Of a stretch of 53,637 nucleotides of DNA, positions 1-9,948 are shown piece by piece (the first letter of the stretch is position 1; each line of letters begins with the position of its first letter). The notes under the pieces are model-generated. The model was not told the DNA's origin, ran no database searches, and saw nothing but the letters and a program-made list of their open reading frames with translations. The stretch lies in the NCBI RefSeq assembly GCF_030656115.1, contig NZ_JAUSOO010000008.1:1-53637 (forward strand). The letters are read 5' to 3'. The DNA comes from Hydrogenophaga sp. GTDB taxonomy: Bacteria; Pseudomonadota; Gammaproteobacteria; Burkholderiales; Burkholderiaceae_C. The position numbers were made by a program, and so were the translations under genes.

Positions 1-2
1 AA

Positions 3-173
3 TTACTTCAGCTTGATTTCTTTGTAGTCCACGTGCTTGCGAGCTTTTGGATCAAACTATTTGATCAGCATCTTTTCGGGCGTGGTCTTTTTGTTGTTGG
101 TGGTGGTGTAGAACTGGCCGGTTCCAGCGGTGGATTCCAGCTTGATTTTCTCGCGTGCGCCGTTGGTTGCCAT
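3..173 (-). pseudogene. rpmG: 50S ribosomal protein L33, interrupted by an in-frame amber codon
   Basis: The reverse strand from 173 reads as ribosomal protein L33, a small protein of the large ribosomal subunit. It starts [17 protein letters not shown] and, past the interruption, ends FDPKARKHVDYKEIKLK with a TAA at 5-3. The full frame is 56 codons, the usual length for betaproteobacterial L33. Codon 39 (59-57) is TAG where family members normally carry a sense codon, often lysine; a single A-to-T change in AAG would explain it. Both flanks stay in the same frame and look conserved, so the break is recent or a sequencing error. It lies 12 bases downstream of rpmB and is probably co-transcribed with it. 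If real, the product would be a 38-residue fragment lacking the C-terminal third, unless a second rpmG copy or an amber suppressor exists. L33 is dispensable in Escherichia coli, so loss is tolerable. Confidence 0.85.
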
Positions 174-185
174 GGTCGGTTCTCC

Positions 186-419
186 TTAAGCCTGGCCGCG
201 TGCGCGCAGGTCTGCGAGCACGGCATCGATGCCGTTTTTGTCGATCAGGCGCAGAGCTGCACCGGAGACGCGAAGACGCACCCAGCGGTTTTCGCTCTCA
301 ACCCAGAAACGGCGGTATTGCAGGTTCGGCAGGAACCGGCGCTTGGTTTTGTTGTTGGCGTGGGAAACGTTGTTCCCAACCATGGGCTTCTTGCCCGTTA
401 CGTCGCAGACGCGTGCCAT
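186..419 (-). CDS. rpmB: 50S ribosomal protein L28
   Basis: The 77-residue product begins [20 protein letters not shown] and contains the family core around [18 protein letters not shown], which identifies L28, a 23S rRNA-binding protein of the large subunit. The length is normal for the family. The ATG at 419 was chosen because it gives the conserved MARVC start and is preceded by GGAG eight bases upstream. An upstream in-frame ATG would add about 56 unrelated residues and is unlikely. rpmG follows 12 bases downstream on the same strand, the usual rpmB-rpmG pair, and a good sigma-70 promoter lies about 175 bases upstream. Confidence 0.97.
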   Translation of the reverse strand: MARVCDVTGKKPMVGNNVSHANNKTKRRFLPNLQYRRFWVESENRWVRLRVSGAALRLIDKNGIDAVLADLRARGQA

Positions 420-595
420 GAGGACACTCCAATCATTTTCTAACAGCTGTTTGCCGTGGACCTGCCACCGTGTGTCGGCAGGCCGTGTCTGGCATTTCAG
501 CCTCACCTCGCCAGAATAGGGTGGCGGTAACCCGGGTCTTGCTGCACAGAGCGAAGCCAAAGCCCAACGTCTGGGAAATTGCAGCAAAGCCTTGA

Positions 596-624
596 ATTAT
601 AGCCTTGGGTTGCAAACCACCCAA
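596..624 (-). promoter_or_regulatory. Predicted sigma-70 promoter of rpmB-rpmG
   Basis: On the reverse strand there is a perfect -10 box TATAAT (601-596) with a TTGGGT -35-like hexamer (624-619) and exactly 17 bases between them. It sits between trxB and rpmB and points at rpmB. A 7-base inverted repeat (CTTGGGT 604-610 with ACCCAAG 619-625) overlaps the -35 box and spacer; it may be an operator or chance. Transcription would start near 589. Confidence 0.6.
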
Positions 625-634
625 GCACGCGCTC

Positions 635-1609
<975 letters not shown>

Positions 1610-1619
1610 TCATTGGGTT

Positions 1620-1648
1620 AGAGTAATAGGATAAAAGATTGCTGGCAA
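1620..1648 (-). promoter_or_regulatory. Possible trxB promoter
   Basis: On the reverse strand TTGCCA (1648-1643; five of six consensus bases) is followed after 17 bases by TACTCT (1625-1620), a weak -10. A short inverted repeat, AACCCG-N9-CGGGTT, follows in the leader before the trxB ATG. The -35 is good but the -10 poor, so the call is tentative. Confidence 0.35.
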
Positions 1649-1740
1649 CGCCATTCAAGCCATTCCTTTGGGCATGGGGTGGTCTGTATGGCATTGTATG
1701 AAACAGCGCTGCTGATGCAGTCTGACCAGAGGAAAAACGC

Positions 1741-2415
1741 ATGTCCATTCTCTCCAATCTGGATTTGATCCGCCGGGTTCCCTTGTTTTCAACCCTCACC
1801 CAGGCTCAGGCAGAGTCTGTCGCTGCGGCCGTGGTCAAGCGCCGCCTCAAGCGCGGTGAGTGCATCGTGGAGCAGGACAAAAAATCCAACTTTTTGGCTA
1901 TTGTGCTGACAGGGCGCGCCCGTGTGGTGACCACCGATGCCCGTGGCCGAGAGGTGATTCTCGCCACCCTGAAGCCCGGCGACTACGTGGGTGAAATGAG
2001 CTTGATCGACAACCAGCCGCACTCGGCCACGGTGCGTGCCGAGGTGCAGACCGATGTGTTGATTTTGGGGCGCCCCGAGTTCGCCCGTTGCCTGCCAGAG
2101 AACTCATCGATGGCTTATGCGGTGATGAAAGGCTTGGTGCAGCGCCTGCGCCATGCCGACCGCAAGATCGAATCGCTGGCGCTGATGGATGTGTACGGCC
2201 GTGTGGCGCGCGCCCTGCTGGAGTTTGCGCAGCCTGGCAAAGACGGTCAGTTGACGATCCGCGATCGTGTGTCGCGCCAGGATGTGGCCAAGATGATCGG
2301 TGCCTCACGTGAAATGGTCAGCCGTGTGATGAAGGACCTGGAAGACCGCGGATTCATTGAGTTGGCCGAAGACGGCAGCACGATCATCAAGGACCGTCTC
2401 AATACACTGGGTTGA
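1741..2415 (+). CDS. Crp/Fnr-family transcriptional regulator
   Basis: The 224-residue protein has an N-terminal cyclic-nucleotide-binding-type beta barrel (about residues 10-125, with GDYVGEMSLIDNQPHSATV matching the nucleotide-pocket region), a long dimerisation helix, and a C-terminal winged helix-turn-helix (SRQDVAKMIGASREMVSRVMKDL, about residues 180-202) of the Crp family. There is no N-terminal cysteine cluster, so it is not an iron-sulfur FNR. The pocket keeps GEMSL and a downstream H-S-A-T-V, so cyclic AMP or another nucleotide could bind, but the ligand cannot be told from sequence. The ATG at 1741 has AGAGGA seven bases upstream. It lies between divergent trxB and ftsK, which starts 114 bases downstream, and is probably transcribed alone or with ftsK. 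Confidence 0.9.
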   Translation: MSILSNLDLIRRVPLFSTLTQAQAESVAAAVVKRRLKRGECIVEQDKKSNFLAIVLTGRARVVTTDARGREVILATLKPGDYVGEMSLIDNQPHSATVRAEVQTDVLILGRPEFARCLPENSSMAYAVMKGLVQRLRHADRKIESLALMDVYGRVARALLEFAQPGKDGQLTIRDRVSRQDVAKMIGASREMVSRVMKDLEDRGFIELAEDGSTIIKDRLNTLG

Positions 2416-2529
2416 TATCTGGTGAGGGTGGGTTTCGTCGTTCGACGCTTTATGGCTTTGGGCCCACGTGTGCCTCAGAGACGGTCCAAAGCCTTGGGTT
2501 AAGCTTGCTTCAGGAAGATTCTGAAGCAT

Positions 2530-4890
2530 ATGACCTATTCATTGAATACGCTCAACGCCGACCGCGCCAGCGCTGCACCGGTGGGGGTGGCCCGTTTTGC
2601 CCAGGAAATCGGGTTGGTGCTCGGAGCGGCTGCGTTGGCATTTTGGCTGTTGGCACTGCTCAGCCATTCGCTTGCTGATCCGGCCTGGAGCACAACCGGT
2701 ACGCAGTTGGAGGCGGGCAACTGGGGCGGGCGTCTGGGGGCGTTGCTGGCCGACGGTAGCTATTACATGCTGGGTTTCTCGGTGTGGTGGTGCTTTTTCG
2801 CTGGTCTGCGCGCCTGGTTGTCCTCACTGGCTCGCTGGATTCGCGGGCAACAGGGCCGTGATGGTGGAGACGACGGTGCTGCCGTGGCCTTGGTCACGCG
2901 ATGGGGCCGATTCTGGAGTCGCCGGAGCGCTTTCTGGATGGGGCTGGTGGTGGTGGTGGTGGCCAGCGCGGTGCTGGAGTGGACCCGCATGTACCGCCTG
3001 GAAAGTGTGTTGCCTAGCCATGCTGGTGGTGTGATCGGTTACACGTTGGGACCGCTGGCGATGCGCTGGCTTGGGTTTACCGGTTCGGCGTTGGCCATGC
3101 TCGCGTTGCTGGTTTTGTTTTTGCCTCGGGTGTTTCGATTCTCGTGGGGTCATTGGGCTGAGCGGGTCGGCTCCACGCTCGATGGTTGGTTTGAGTCCCG
3201 ACGTGAGAAGCGCGAGGCGGTGGAAGACCAGCGCATTGGCGAGCGTGCCGCCCGCGAGCGTGAAGAGGTGGTGGCTGTGGAGCGGGTGGAGATCGAAGTT
3301 CATCACCCCATGCCGGTGGTGATTGAACCCACGCCGGTGGCCGTGCCCAAGAGCGAGCGTGTGGCCAAGGAGCGGCAAAAACCGCTGTTCCAAGAAATCA
3401 CCGACAGCAAGTTGCCGCAGGTGGACTTGTTGGACAGTGCGCCGCTGAACCAACCCGGTGTGGACAGCCAGACGCTGGAGATGACCAGCCGCCTGATCGA
3501 GAAAAAGCTCAAGGATTTTGGCGTCGAAGTGCGTGTCGTGGCGGCAGCACCTGGTCCGGTGATCACACGTTATGAGATCGAGCCCGCCACGGGTGTGAAG
3601 GGCTCGCAGATCGTGAACCTGGGCCGTGACCTGGCGCGCTCGTTGTCGCTGGTGTCCATTCGGGTGATCGAGACCATTCCCGGCAAAAATCTGATGGCAC
3701 TGGAGTTGCCCAATGCCAAACGGCAGATGATCAAGCTGAGCGAAATTCTGGGCTCGGTGGTGTACAACGACGCCAAGTCGCTGCTGACCATGGGGCTGGG
3801 CAAGGACATTGGTGGCCAGCCGATCGTGGCCGATCTGGCCAAGATGCCGCACTGTCTGGTGGCCGGCACCACCGGCTCGGGCAAGTCGGTGGGCATCAAC
3901 GCCATGATTTTGTCGTTGCTGTACAAAGCCGACGCCAAAGACGTGCGCCTGCTGCTGATCGACCCGAAGATGCTGGAGATGAGCGTTTACGAGGGCATTC
4001 CGCACCTGCTGGCGCCTGTGGTCACCGACATGAAGCACGCCGCCAACGGCCTGAATTGGTGCGTGGCCGAAATGGAGAAGCGCTACAAGCTCATGAGCAA
4101 GATGGGTGTGCGCAACCTGGCGGGCTACAACGCCAAGCTTGACGAAGCCAAGGCCCGCGGTGAGATCATTGGCAACCCGTTCAGCCTCACGCCCGAGCAA
4201 CCCGAGCCGCTGGAGCGCCTGCCCTACATCGTGGTGGTGATCGACGAGCTGGCCGACCTGATGATGGTGGTGGGCAAGAAAATTGAGGAGCTGATTGCCC
4301 GCTTGGCGCAAAAGGCGCGCGCGGCTGGCATCCACCTGATATTGGCCACACAGCGCCCCAGCGTGGATGTGATCACAGGTCTGATCAAGGCCAACATTCC
4401 CACCCGCTTGTCGTTCCAGGTCAGCAGCAAGATCGACAGCCGCACCATCCTGGACCAGATGGGCGCCGAGAGCCTGTTGGGCATGGGCGACATGCTCTAC
4501 ATGCCGTCGGGCACCGGTTTTCCGATCCGGGTGCACGGCGCTTTTGTGAGCGACGACGAGGTGCATCGCGTGGTGGCTTACCTGAAACAGCAGGGCGGAG
4601 AGCCCAATTACATCGATGGTGTGTTGGAGGCGGCGCCCGGTGAGGGCGATGGGTCTGATGCATCCGGCGAAGGCGGCGAGGGCGGCGGTGAAAAAGACGC
4701 GCTCTACGACCAGGCGGTTGAAATTGTCCTGAAGGACCGCAAGGCCAGTATTTCTTACGTACAGCGCAAGCTGAAGATTGGCTACAACCGGGCGGCCCGC
4801 CTGCTCGAAGACATGGAAAACGCCGGCCTGGTGAGTGCGCTCACCTCCAGCGGCCAGCGCGACATTTTGGTGCCTGGGCGCAACGAATGA
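2530..4890 (+). CDS. ftsK: DNA translocase FtsK
   Basis: This 786-residue septum-anchored ATPase pumps DNA to resolve chromosome dimers at division. The N-terminal ~200 residues hold about four membrane segments. A short charged linker (about 210-280) replaces the long proline/glutamine-rich linker of the E. coli protein. The motor follows: Walker A GTTGSGKS at about residue 447, Walker [13 protein letters not shown] at about 567, and the [22 protein letters not shown] segment. The last ~70 residues ([39 protein letters not shown]) form the gamma winged-helix domain that reads KOPS sites. The length is typical for betaproteobacterial FtsK. lolA and rarA follow on the same strand, a conserved order, so the three are probably one transcription unit. 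Confidence 0.97.
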   Translation: MTYSLNTLNADRASAAPVGVARFAQEIGLVLGAAALAFWLLALLSHSLADPAWSTTGTQLEAGNWGGRLGALLADGSYYMLGFSVWWCFFAGLRAWLSSLARWIRGQQGRDGGDDGAAVALVTRWGRFWSRRSAFWMGLVVVVVASAVLEWTRMYRLESVLPSHAGGVIGYTLGPLAMRWLGFTGSALAMLALLVLFLPRVFRFSWGHWAERVGSTLDGWFESRREKREAVEDQRIGERAAREREEVVAVERVEIEVHHPMPVVIEPTPVAVPKSERVAKERQKPLFQEITDSKLPQVDLLDSAPLNQPGVDSQTLEMTSRLIEKKLKDFGVEVRVVAAAPGPVITRYEIEPATGVKGSQIVNLGRDLARSLSLVSIRVIETIPGKNLMALELPNAKRQMIKLSEILGSVVYNDAKSLLTMGLGKDIGGQPIVADLAKMPHCLVAGTTGSGKSVGINAMILSLLYKADAKDVRLLLIDPKMLEMSVYEGIPHLLAPVVTDMKHAANGLNWCVAEMEKRYKLMSKMGVRNLAGYNAKLDEAKARGEIIGNPFSLTPEQPEPLERLPYIVVVIDELADLMMVVGKKIEELIARLAQKARAAGIHLILATQRPSVDVITGLIKANIPTRLSFQVSSKIDSRTILDQMGAESLLGMGDMLYMPSGTGFPIRVHGAFVSDDEVHRVVAYLKQQGGEPNYIDGVLEAAPGEGDGSDASGEGGEGGGEKDALYDQAVEIVLKDRKASISYVQRKLKIGYNRAARLLEDMENAGLVSALTSSGQRDILVPGRNE

Positions 4891-4933
4891 GGCGCCGATG
4901 CAACCTTGTGAATGCCAGTGGGTCTGACTTGCC

Positions 4934-5572
4934 ATGATCAAAACATTTATCACCACCGCCGCGCTCGCGCTGACCAGCTTCACAACGCAGGCCGATGGTC
5001 TGCAAGATCTTGAAAAATTCCTGCGCGAAGTCAACAGCGCGCAGGCCAGCTTCACCCAGGTGGTCACCTCGCCCAAGCGCACCGGCGAAACCGTGGCACG
5101 CAGCAAGACGTCCAGCGGACGTTTTGAATTTTTGCGGCCCAACCGGTTCCGGTTTGAATACACCCAGCCGTTTGAACAGACCATCGTGGCCGATGGCCAG
5201 ACGCTGTGGCTCTACGACGTGGACCTGAACCAGGTGACGGCCCGCCAGCAGCAAGAGGTGTTGGGCAGCACGCCCGCCGCCCTGATTGCAGCGGGCACCG
5301 ACATGCGGGCCTTGTCGCAAGCCTTCGAGCTGAAGGCGGCGCCTGCGCACAACGGCATGGAGTGGCTGGAAGCCCGTCCACGCGCCCAAGATGGCCAATT
5401 GCACAGCGTGCGTGTGGGTTTTCGCCAAGGTCAGCTGACGGCGCTGGAGATTGCTGACAGCCTGGGGCAGCGCTCGGTCTTGACCTTCAGCCAGTGGCAT
5501 GGCAATGCACCGCTGACGGCCGAGCGCTTTCGCTTCCAGGTGCCTGTGGGCGCCGATGTGATCCGGCCCTGA
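4934..5572 (+). CDS. lolA: Outer-membrane lipoprotein carrier protein LolA
   Basis: LolA is the periplasmic chaperone that takes lipoproteins from the LolCDE complex to LolB at the outer membrane. The 212-residue product starts with a signal peptide (MIKTFITTAALALTSFTTQA, cleavage predicted after residue 20). Mature features match the family: SAQASFTQVV near the N-terminus, GRFEFLRPNRFRFEY, and ADGQTLWLYDVDLNQV. It starts 43 bases after ftsK with no strong Shine-Dalgarno sequence, and rarA begins 25 bases downstream, consistent with an ftsK-lolA-rarA operon. Confidence 0.95.
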   Translation: MIKTFITTAALALTSFTTQADGLQDLEKFLREVNSAQASFTQVVTSPKRTGETVARSKTSSGRFEFLRPNRFRFEYTQPFEQTIVADGQTLWLYDVDLNQVTARQQQEVLGSTPAALIAAGTDMRALSQAFELKAAPAHNGMEWLEARPRAQDGQLHSVRVGFRQGQLTALEIADSLGQRSVLTFSQWHGNAPLTAERFRFQVPVGADVIRP

Positions 5573-5597
5573 GCATGCCGCTTTTTTCTTTTTCACT

Positions 5598-6893
5598 GTG
5601 AGTTCGGCCGCACCCCAGCACACGCCCCTGGCCGAGCGCCTGCGCCCGCGCACGCTGGCCAGCGTCATCGGGCAGCAGCACCTGCTGGGCGAAGGCATGG
5701 CGCTGCGGCTGGCGTTTGAATCGGGCCAGCCGCACAGCTGCATCCTCTGGGGCCCCCCGGGTGTGGGCAAGACCACCATAGCCCGGCTGATGGCCGATGC
5801 GTTTGATGCCCAGTTCATCACCATCAGCGCGGTGCTGGGCGGTGTGAAAGACATCCGCGAAGCCGTGGACAAGGCCGAGGCCGCGCGTGATGGCCTGCAC
5901 CCGCAGCGCACCATCGTGTTTGTGGACGAGGTGCACCGCTTCAACAAAAGCCAGCAAGACGCCTTTTTGCCGCATGTGGAAAGCGGCCTGTTCACCTTCA
6001 TTGGCGCTACCACCGAAAACCCCTCGTTTGAAGTGAATTCGGCCTTGCTTTCCCGGGCGGCGGTGTATGTGCTGCAGCCCATGGGCGAGGAAGATCTGCG
6101 CCAGATCATCGGGCGGGCGCAGGCCATTGACGCTGTGCCCCCGCTGCAAGCGGCAGCCGCCGACCGCCTGATGGCCTACGCCGACGGCGACGCCCGGCGC
6201 CTGCTGAACACGCTGGAGACCCTGGCCGTGGCCGCCGGGCGCGAGAAACTGGTCGAGGTCACCGACGACTGGCTGCTGCGCGTGCTGGGCGAGCGCATGC
6301 GGCGCTACGACAAAGGCGGCGAGCAGTTTTACGACACCATCAGCGCGCTGCACAAAAGCGTGCGCGGCTCCGACCCCGACGCCGCGCTGTACTGGTTCGT
6401 GCGCATGCTCGACGGCGGTGCCGATCCGCGCTACATGGCGCGCCGTTTCATCCGCATGGCGAGCGAAGACATTGGCCTGGCCGACCCCCGTGCGCTGCGG
6501 CTGGCGCTGGACGCGGCCGAGGTGTACGAGCGCCTGGGCACGCCCGAGGGCGAACTGGCCCTGGCCGAGTGCGTGGTGTATCTGGCTGTGGCGCCCAAGT
6601 CCAACGCGGTCTACAAAGCCTTCAAAGAAGCCCAGGCTTTTGTGAAAAAGGATGGCACCCGTCCGGTGCCCATGCACCTTCGCAATGCACCCACCCGGCT
6701 GATGAAGCAGTTGGACTACGGAAAAGGCTACCGCTATGCCCACGATGAGGCCGACGGTTTTGCCGCAGGCGAAAACTACCTGCCCGAAGGTATGGCTGCA
6801 CCGGGTTTTTACCGTCCGGTGGAGCGCGGCCTGGAGATTCGCATCGCCGATAAGCTGCGCGAACTCAAAAAACTGAACAATCAAAAAAACTAA
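5598..6893 (+). CDS. rarA: Replication-associated recombination protein RarA (MgsA) AAA+ ATPase
   Basis: RarA is a clamp-loader-like AAA+ ATPase that acts at stalled replication forks. The 431-residue product has RPRTLASVIGQQHLLG at its start, Walker A GPPGVGKTT at residues 52-60, Walker B VFVDEVHRFNKSQQDAFLPHVE and sensor motif GATTENPSFEVNSALLSRA. The C-terminal half has the tetramerisation segment (MASEDIGLADPRAL). The start is GTG at 5598, giving the family-typical PLAERLRPRTL context. It follows lolA by 25 bases in the usual order. Confidence 0.96.
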   Translation: MSSAAPQHTPLAERLRPRTLASVIGQQHLLGEGMALRLAFESGQPHSCILWGPPGVGKTTIARLMADAFDAQFITISAVLGGVKDIREAVDKAEAARDGLHPQRTIVFVDEVHRFNKSQQDAFLPHVESGLFTFIGATTENPSFEVNSALLSRAAVYVLQPMGEEDLRQIIGRAQAIDAVPPLQAAAADRLMAYADGDARRLLNTLETLAVAAGREKLVEVTDDWLLRVLGERMRRYDKGGEQFYDTISALHKSVRGSDPDAALYWFVRMLDGGADPRYMARRFIRMASEDIGLADPRALRLALDAAEVYERLGTPEGELALAECVVYLAVAPKSNAVYKAFKEAQAFVKKDGTRPVPMHLRNAPTRLMKQLDYGKGYRYAHDEADGFAAGENYLPEGMAAPGFYRPVERGLEIRIADKLRELKKLNNQKN

Positions 6894-7122
6894 TGCAAGC
6901 CCAATCGCACTGATGCAGAGCGATTTGAAATCTGGAAACCAGGGTAAACCCGTGTGTCATAAGGGCTTACACGCATGGGGCCCCTCAAAACGCCTAGATA
7001 CAATCCGGCACCAACCCGCAGCCTGCCCTGTACCAAGGTCGAGCCTGGCGGGTTTTTTGCTAAGTTGAAACAGGCCAGTCCGGGCAATCCGCCCGTGCCT
7101 GTCAAATACACGGAGAAACTTC
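6894..7122. other. Intergenic region before the liv operon
   Basis: I see no gene in these 229 bases. Three signals are present. An imperfect palindrome at 6903-6925 (AATCGC-A-CTG-ATG-CAG-A-GCGATT) lies ten bases after the rarA stop. A -10-like TACAAT lies at 6999-7004 but has no convincing -35 box. A terminator-like hairpin with a T-run is listed separately. The livH Shine-Dalgarno GGAG lies just before 7123. Confidence 0.5.
7013..7058 (+). terminator. Terminator-like hairpin in the liv leader (possible attenuator)
   Basis: AACCCGC (7013-7019) pairs with GCGGGTT (7048-7054), followed by a run of six T (7053-7058). The 28-base loop could pair in part. It lies 120 bases after rarA but only 65 bases before livH and just downstream of a -10-like TACAAT. 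It could therefore end rarA transcription or act as a leader attenuator for livHMGF. The large loop lowers confidence. Confidence 0.4.
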
Positions 7123-8052
7123 ATGGAAACCTTGCTACAGCAGATCATCAACGGTCTGGTGTTGGGCAGCATGTACGCGCTGGTGGCGTTGGGCTACACC
7201 ATGGTGTACGGCATCATCGGTCTGATCAACTTTGCGCACGGCGATGTGCTGATGATCGGCGCGCTCACGAGTTGGACCATCATCGCGGGCATGCGTGAAT
7301 CCATGGTCGGCGTGCCCGGCTGGCTGATGCTGCTGATGGCCACCATCATCGCCATGGTGGTGTGTGCGGCGCTGAACTTCACCATCGAGAAACTGGCTTA
7401 CCGACCGCTGCGCAACTCATCGCGCCTGGCCCCTTTGATCACCGCCATCGGTATGTCCTTGCTGTTGCAGACGCTGGCCATGATCATCTGGAAGCCCAAC
7501 CCCAAGTCGTATCCGTCCATGCTCTCCTCGGAACCGTTCCACCTGGGTGGCGCGGTGATCTCGGTGACACAGGTCACCATCCTGGCGGTCACGGCGATCA
7601 CCCTGGCTTTCCTGATGTGGCTGGTCAACCGCACCAACCTGGGCCGGGCCATGCGCGCCACGGCCGAAAACCCCCGCGTGGCTGCGCTCATGGGCATCAA
7701 GCCCGACGTGGTGATTTCCGCCACCTTCATCATCGGCGCCATGCTGGCCGCCATCGCGGGTGTGATGTGGGCGTCCAACTACGGCACGGTGCAACACGCC
7801 ATGGGCTTCATGCCCGGCCTCAAGGCTTTCGTGGCCGCGGTCATGGGCGGTATTGGCAACCTGGCCGGTGCCGTGGTCGGCGGCATTGCGCTGGGCCTGA
7901 TCGAGTCGCTGGGTGCTGGTTACCTGGGCAAGCTCACCGGTGGCGTGCTGGGCAGCCAGTACACCGACATTTTTGCCTTCGTTGTGCTGGCCATCGTGCT
8001 GACCCTGCGTCCTTCGGGTCTGCTGGGCGAGCGTGTGGCGGACCGGGCCTGA
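7123..8052 (+). CDS. livH: Branched-chain amino acid ABC transporter permease LivH
   Basis: The 309-residue integral membrane protein is the first of two permease subunits of a leucine/isoleucine/valine-type ABC importer. It begins METLLQQIINGLVLGSMYALVALGYTMVYGIIGLINFAHGD in the protein, the classic LivH start with the FAHGD motif, and has about eight hydrophobic segments. The segment MRATAENPRVAALMGI is the cytoplasmic loop that docks the ATPase. GGAG lies seven bases upstream of the ATG. livM starts 13 bases downstream. No substrate-binding protein gene (livJ/livK) is in the window, so the ligand cannot be fixed; some members carry other amino acids, amides or urea. Confidence 0.94.
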   Translation: METLLQQIINGLVLGSMYALVALGYTMVYGIIGLINFAHGDVLMIGALTSWTIIAGMRESMVGVPGWLMLLMATIIAMVVCAALNFTIEKLAYRPLRNSSRLAPLITAIGMSLLLQTLAMIIWKPNPKSYPSMLSSEPFHLGGAVISVTQVTILAVTAITLAFLMWLVNRTNLGRAMRATAENPRVAALMGIKPDVVISATFIIGAMLAAIAGVMWASNYGTVQHAMGFMPGLKAFVAAVMGGIGNLAGAVVGGIALGLIESLGAGYLGKLTGGVLGSQYTDIFAFVVLAIVLTLRPSGLLGERVADRA

Positions 8053-8065
8053 GCAGGAGATCACC

Positions 8066-9151
8066 ATGATGAATTCCAAAATCGGCAAACTGATTGTTTT
8101 TCTGCTGGCCGCCGCAGCCTTGCTGCTGCTGCCTATTTTGTTGCAGGCCACGGGCAGCAACTCGTGGGTGCGCATTCTGGACATTGCGCTGTTGTATGTG
8201 TTGCTGGCGCTGGGCCTGAACATCGTGGTCGGCTATGCCGGCCTGCTGGACCTGGGCTACATCGCGTTCTTTGCGGTGGGTGCCTACATTTTTGCCCTGC
8301 TGGGCTCGCCGCACCTGGCTGAAACCTTCCCGGCCATCAAGGCCATGTTCCCGAACGGCCTGCACTACAGCATCTGGTGGGTGATGATCCTCGCCGCGGT
8401 GGTGGCGGGCATTGTCGGCATGATTCTGGGTGCGCCCACGCTCAAGCTGCGCGGCGACTACCTGGCCATCATCACGCTGGGTTTCGGTGAAATCATCCGG
8501 ATCTTCCTGCTCAACATGGACCGCCCGGTGAACATCACCAACGGCCCCAAGGGCATCAGCCAGATCGACACCATTTCGGTGTTCGGCCTGGACCTGGGAC
8601 AGCGACTGACCATCGGCGACTACACCTTTCAGCCGGTTACGCTGTATTACTACCTGTTCCTGTTCTTTGTGGTGCTGGCGGTGATCATTTCGTACCGCCT
8701 GCAAGACTCGCGCATTGGCCGCGCCTGGATGGCGATTCGCGAAGACGAAATTGCCGCCAAAGCCATGGGGCTGAACACCCGCAACCTGAAGCTGCTGGCT
8801 TTCGGCATGGGCGCCTCGTTTGGCGGCGTCTCGGGCGTGCTGTTTGCTTCGTTCCAGCGTTTTGTGTCGCCCGAATCCTTCTCCCTCATGGAGTCGGTGA
8901 TGGTGGTGGCCATGGTGGTGCTGGGCGGCATTGGCCACATTCCCGGCGTGATTCTGGGGGCCTTGCTGCTGGCCGGTCTGCCCGAATTGCTGCGCCATGT
9001 GGCGCACCCGCTGACGGCCATGACCGATGGCCGTCTGGCCCCCGAAATCTTGCGCCAGCTGCTGATTGCGCTGGCCATGGTGGTGGTGATGCTGATCCGT
9101 CCAAAGGGTCTGTGGCCGGCGCCTGAGCACGGCAAGTCCTTGTCCAAATGA
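8066..9151 (+). CDS. livM: Branched-chain amino acid ABC transporter permease LivM
   Basis: The second permease subunit has 361 residues from the ATG at 8066. That start is preceded by AGGAG six bases upstream; an upstream ATG inside livH would add 11 unlikely residues. Family signatures are LALGLNIVVGYAGLLDLGY near the N-terminus, GAPTLKLRGDYLAIITLGFGEI, and the EAA-like loop RAWMAIREDEIAAKAMGLN that contacts the ATPase subunits. About eight to ten membrane segments are visible. Its stop overlaps an ATG at 9148, but livG is better started at 9166. Confidence 0.94.
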   Translation: MMNSKIGKLIVFLLAAAALLLLPILLQATGSNSWVRILDIALLYVLLALGLNIVVGYAGLLDLGYIAFFAVGAYIFALLGSPHLAETFPAIKAMFPNGLHYSIWWVMILAAVVAGIVGMILGAPTLKLRGDYLAIITLGFGEIIRIFLLNMDRPVNITNGPKGISQIDTISVFGLDLGQRLTIGDYTFQPVTLYYYLFLFFVVLAVIISYRLQDSRIGRAWMAIREDEIAAKAMGLNTRNLKLLAFGMGASFGGVSGVLFASFQRFVSPESFSLMESVMVVAMVVLGGIGHIPGVILGALLLAGLPELLRHVAHPLTAMTDGRLAPEILRQLLIALAMVVVMLIRPKGLWPAPEHGKSLSK

Positions 9152-9165
9152 GCGGAGTTGCTGAC

Positions 9166-9936
9166 ATGTCTGAAACCATTCTCAGGGTGGCCAACGTTTC
9201 CAAGCGTTTTGGCGGCCTGCAAGCCCTCAGCGATGTGGGTATGGAAATCAAGCGCGGCCAGGTGTACGGCCTGATCGGTCCCAACGGCGCCGGCAAAACC
9301 ACTTTCTTCAACGTGCTGACCGGTCTGTACACCCCCGACGGTGGCACGTTTGAACTGGCGGGCAAGCCCTACACCCCCACGGCGGTGCACGAAGTGGCCA
9401 AGGCCGGTATTGCCCGTACCTTCCAGAACATCCGCCTGTTCGCCGAAATGACAGCACTGGAAAACGTGATGGTGGGGCGCCACGTGCGCACCCATTCCGG
9501 CCTGATTGGCGCGGTGCTGCGCACGCCCGGCTTCAAGCGCGAAGAGGCCGAAATCAGAGCCCGTGCGCAGGAGCTGCTGGACTATGTGGGCATTGGCAAA
9601 TTTGCCGACTACAAATCGCGCACGCTGAGCTACGGCGACCAGCGTCGACTGGAAATCGCCCGAGCGCTGGCCACCGACCCGCAATTGATCGCGCTGGACG
9701 AACCCGCCGCCGGCATGAACGCGACCGAAAAAGTCATGCTGCGTGAACTGATTGACCGCATCCGCAACGACAACCGCACCATTTTGCTGATCGAACACGA
9801 CGTGAAGCTGGTCATGGGCCTGTGCGACCGCGTGACTGTGCTGGACTACGGCAAACAGCTCTCGTCGGGCACGCCTGCTGAAGTGCAGAGCGACCCCAAG
9901 GTGATTGAAGCCTATCTCGGCACCGGCGGAGCTTGA
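9166..9936 (+). CDS. livG: Branched-chain amino acid ABC transporter ATP-binding protein LivG
   Basis: This 256-residue cytoplasmic ATPase subunit has Walker A GPNGAGKT at residues 38-45, the signature LSYGDQRRLEIARAL and Walker B LIALDEPAAGMNATE. The IRNDNRTILLIEHDVKLVM segment and the C-terminal PAEVQSDPKVIEAYLG are typical of LivG. The ATG at 9166 is preferred because GGAG lies eight bases upstream. The alternative ATG at 9148 overlaps the livM stop and would add MSGVAD but has no ribosome-binding site. Confidence 0.94.
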   Translation: MSETILRVANVSKRFGGLQALSDVGMEIKRGQVYGLIGPNGAGKTTFFNVLTGLYTPDGGTFELAGKPYTPTAVHEVAKAGIARTFQNIRLFAEMTALENVMVGRHVRTHSGLIGAVLRTPGFKREEAEIRARAQELLDYVGIGKFADYKSRTLSYGDQRRLEIARALATDPQLIALDEPAAGMNATEKVMLRELIDRIRNDNRTILLIEHDVKLVMGLCDRVTVLDYGKQLSSGTPAEVQSDPKVIEAYLGTGGA

Positions 9937-9948
9937 GGAAAGAACAAC

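Noticed and set aside
604..625. Inverted repeat before rpmB considered as a trxB terminator
   Set aside because: It lacks a T-run on the trxB strand and overlaps the spacer of a good promoter, so a promoter role is more likely.
2824..5184. Open frame of 786 codons on the reverse strand opposite ftsK
   Set aside because: It is histidine/glutamine-rich without recognisable domains and mirrors the strongly supported ftsK gene; high-GC antisense frames like this are common.
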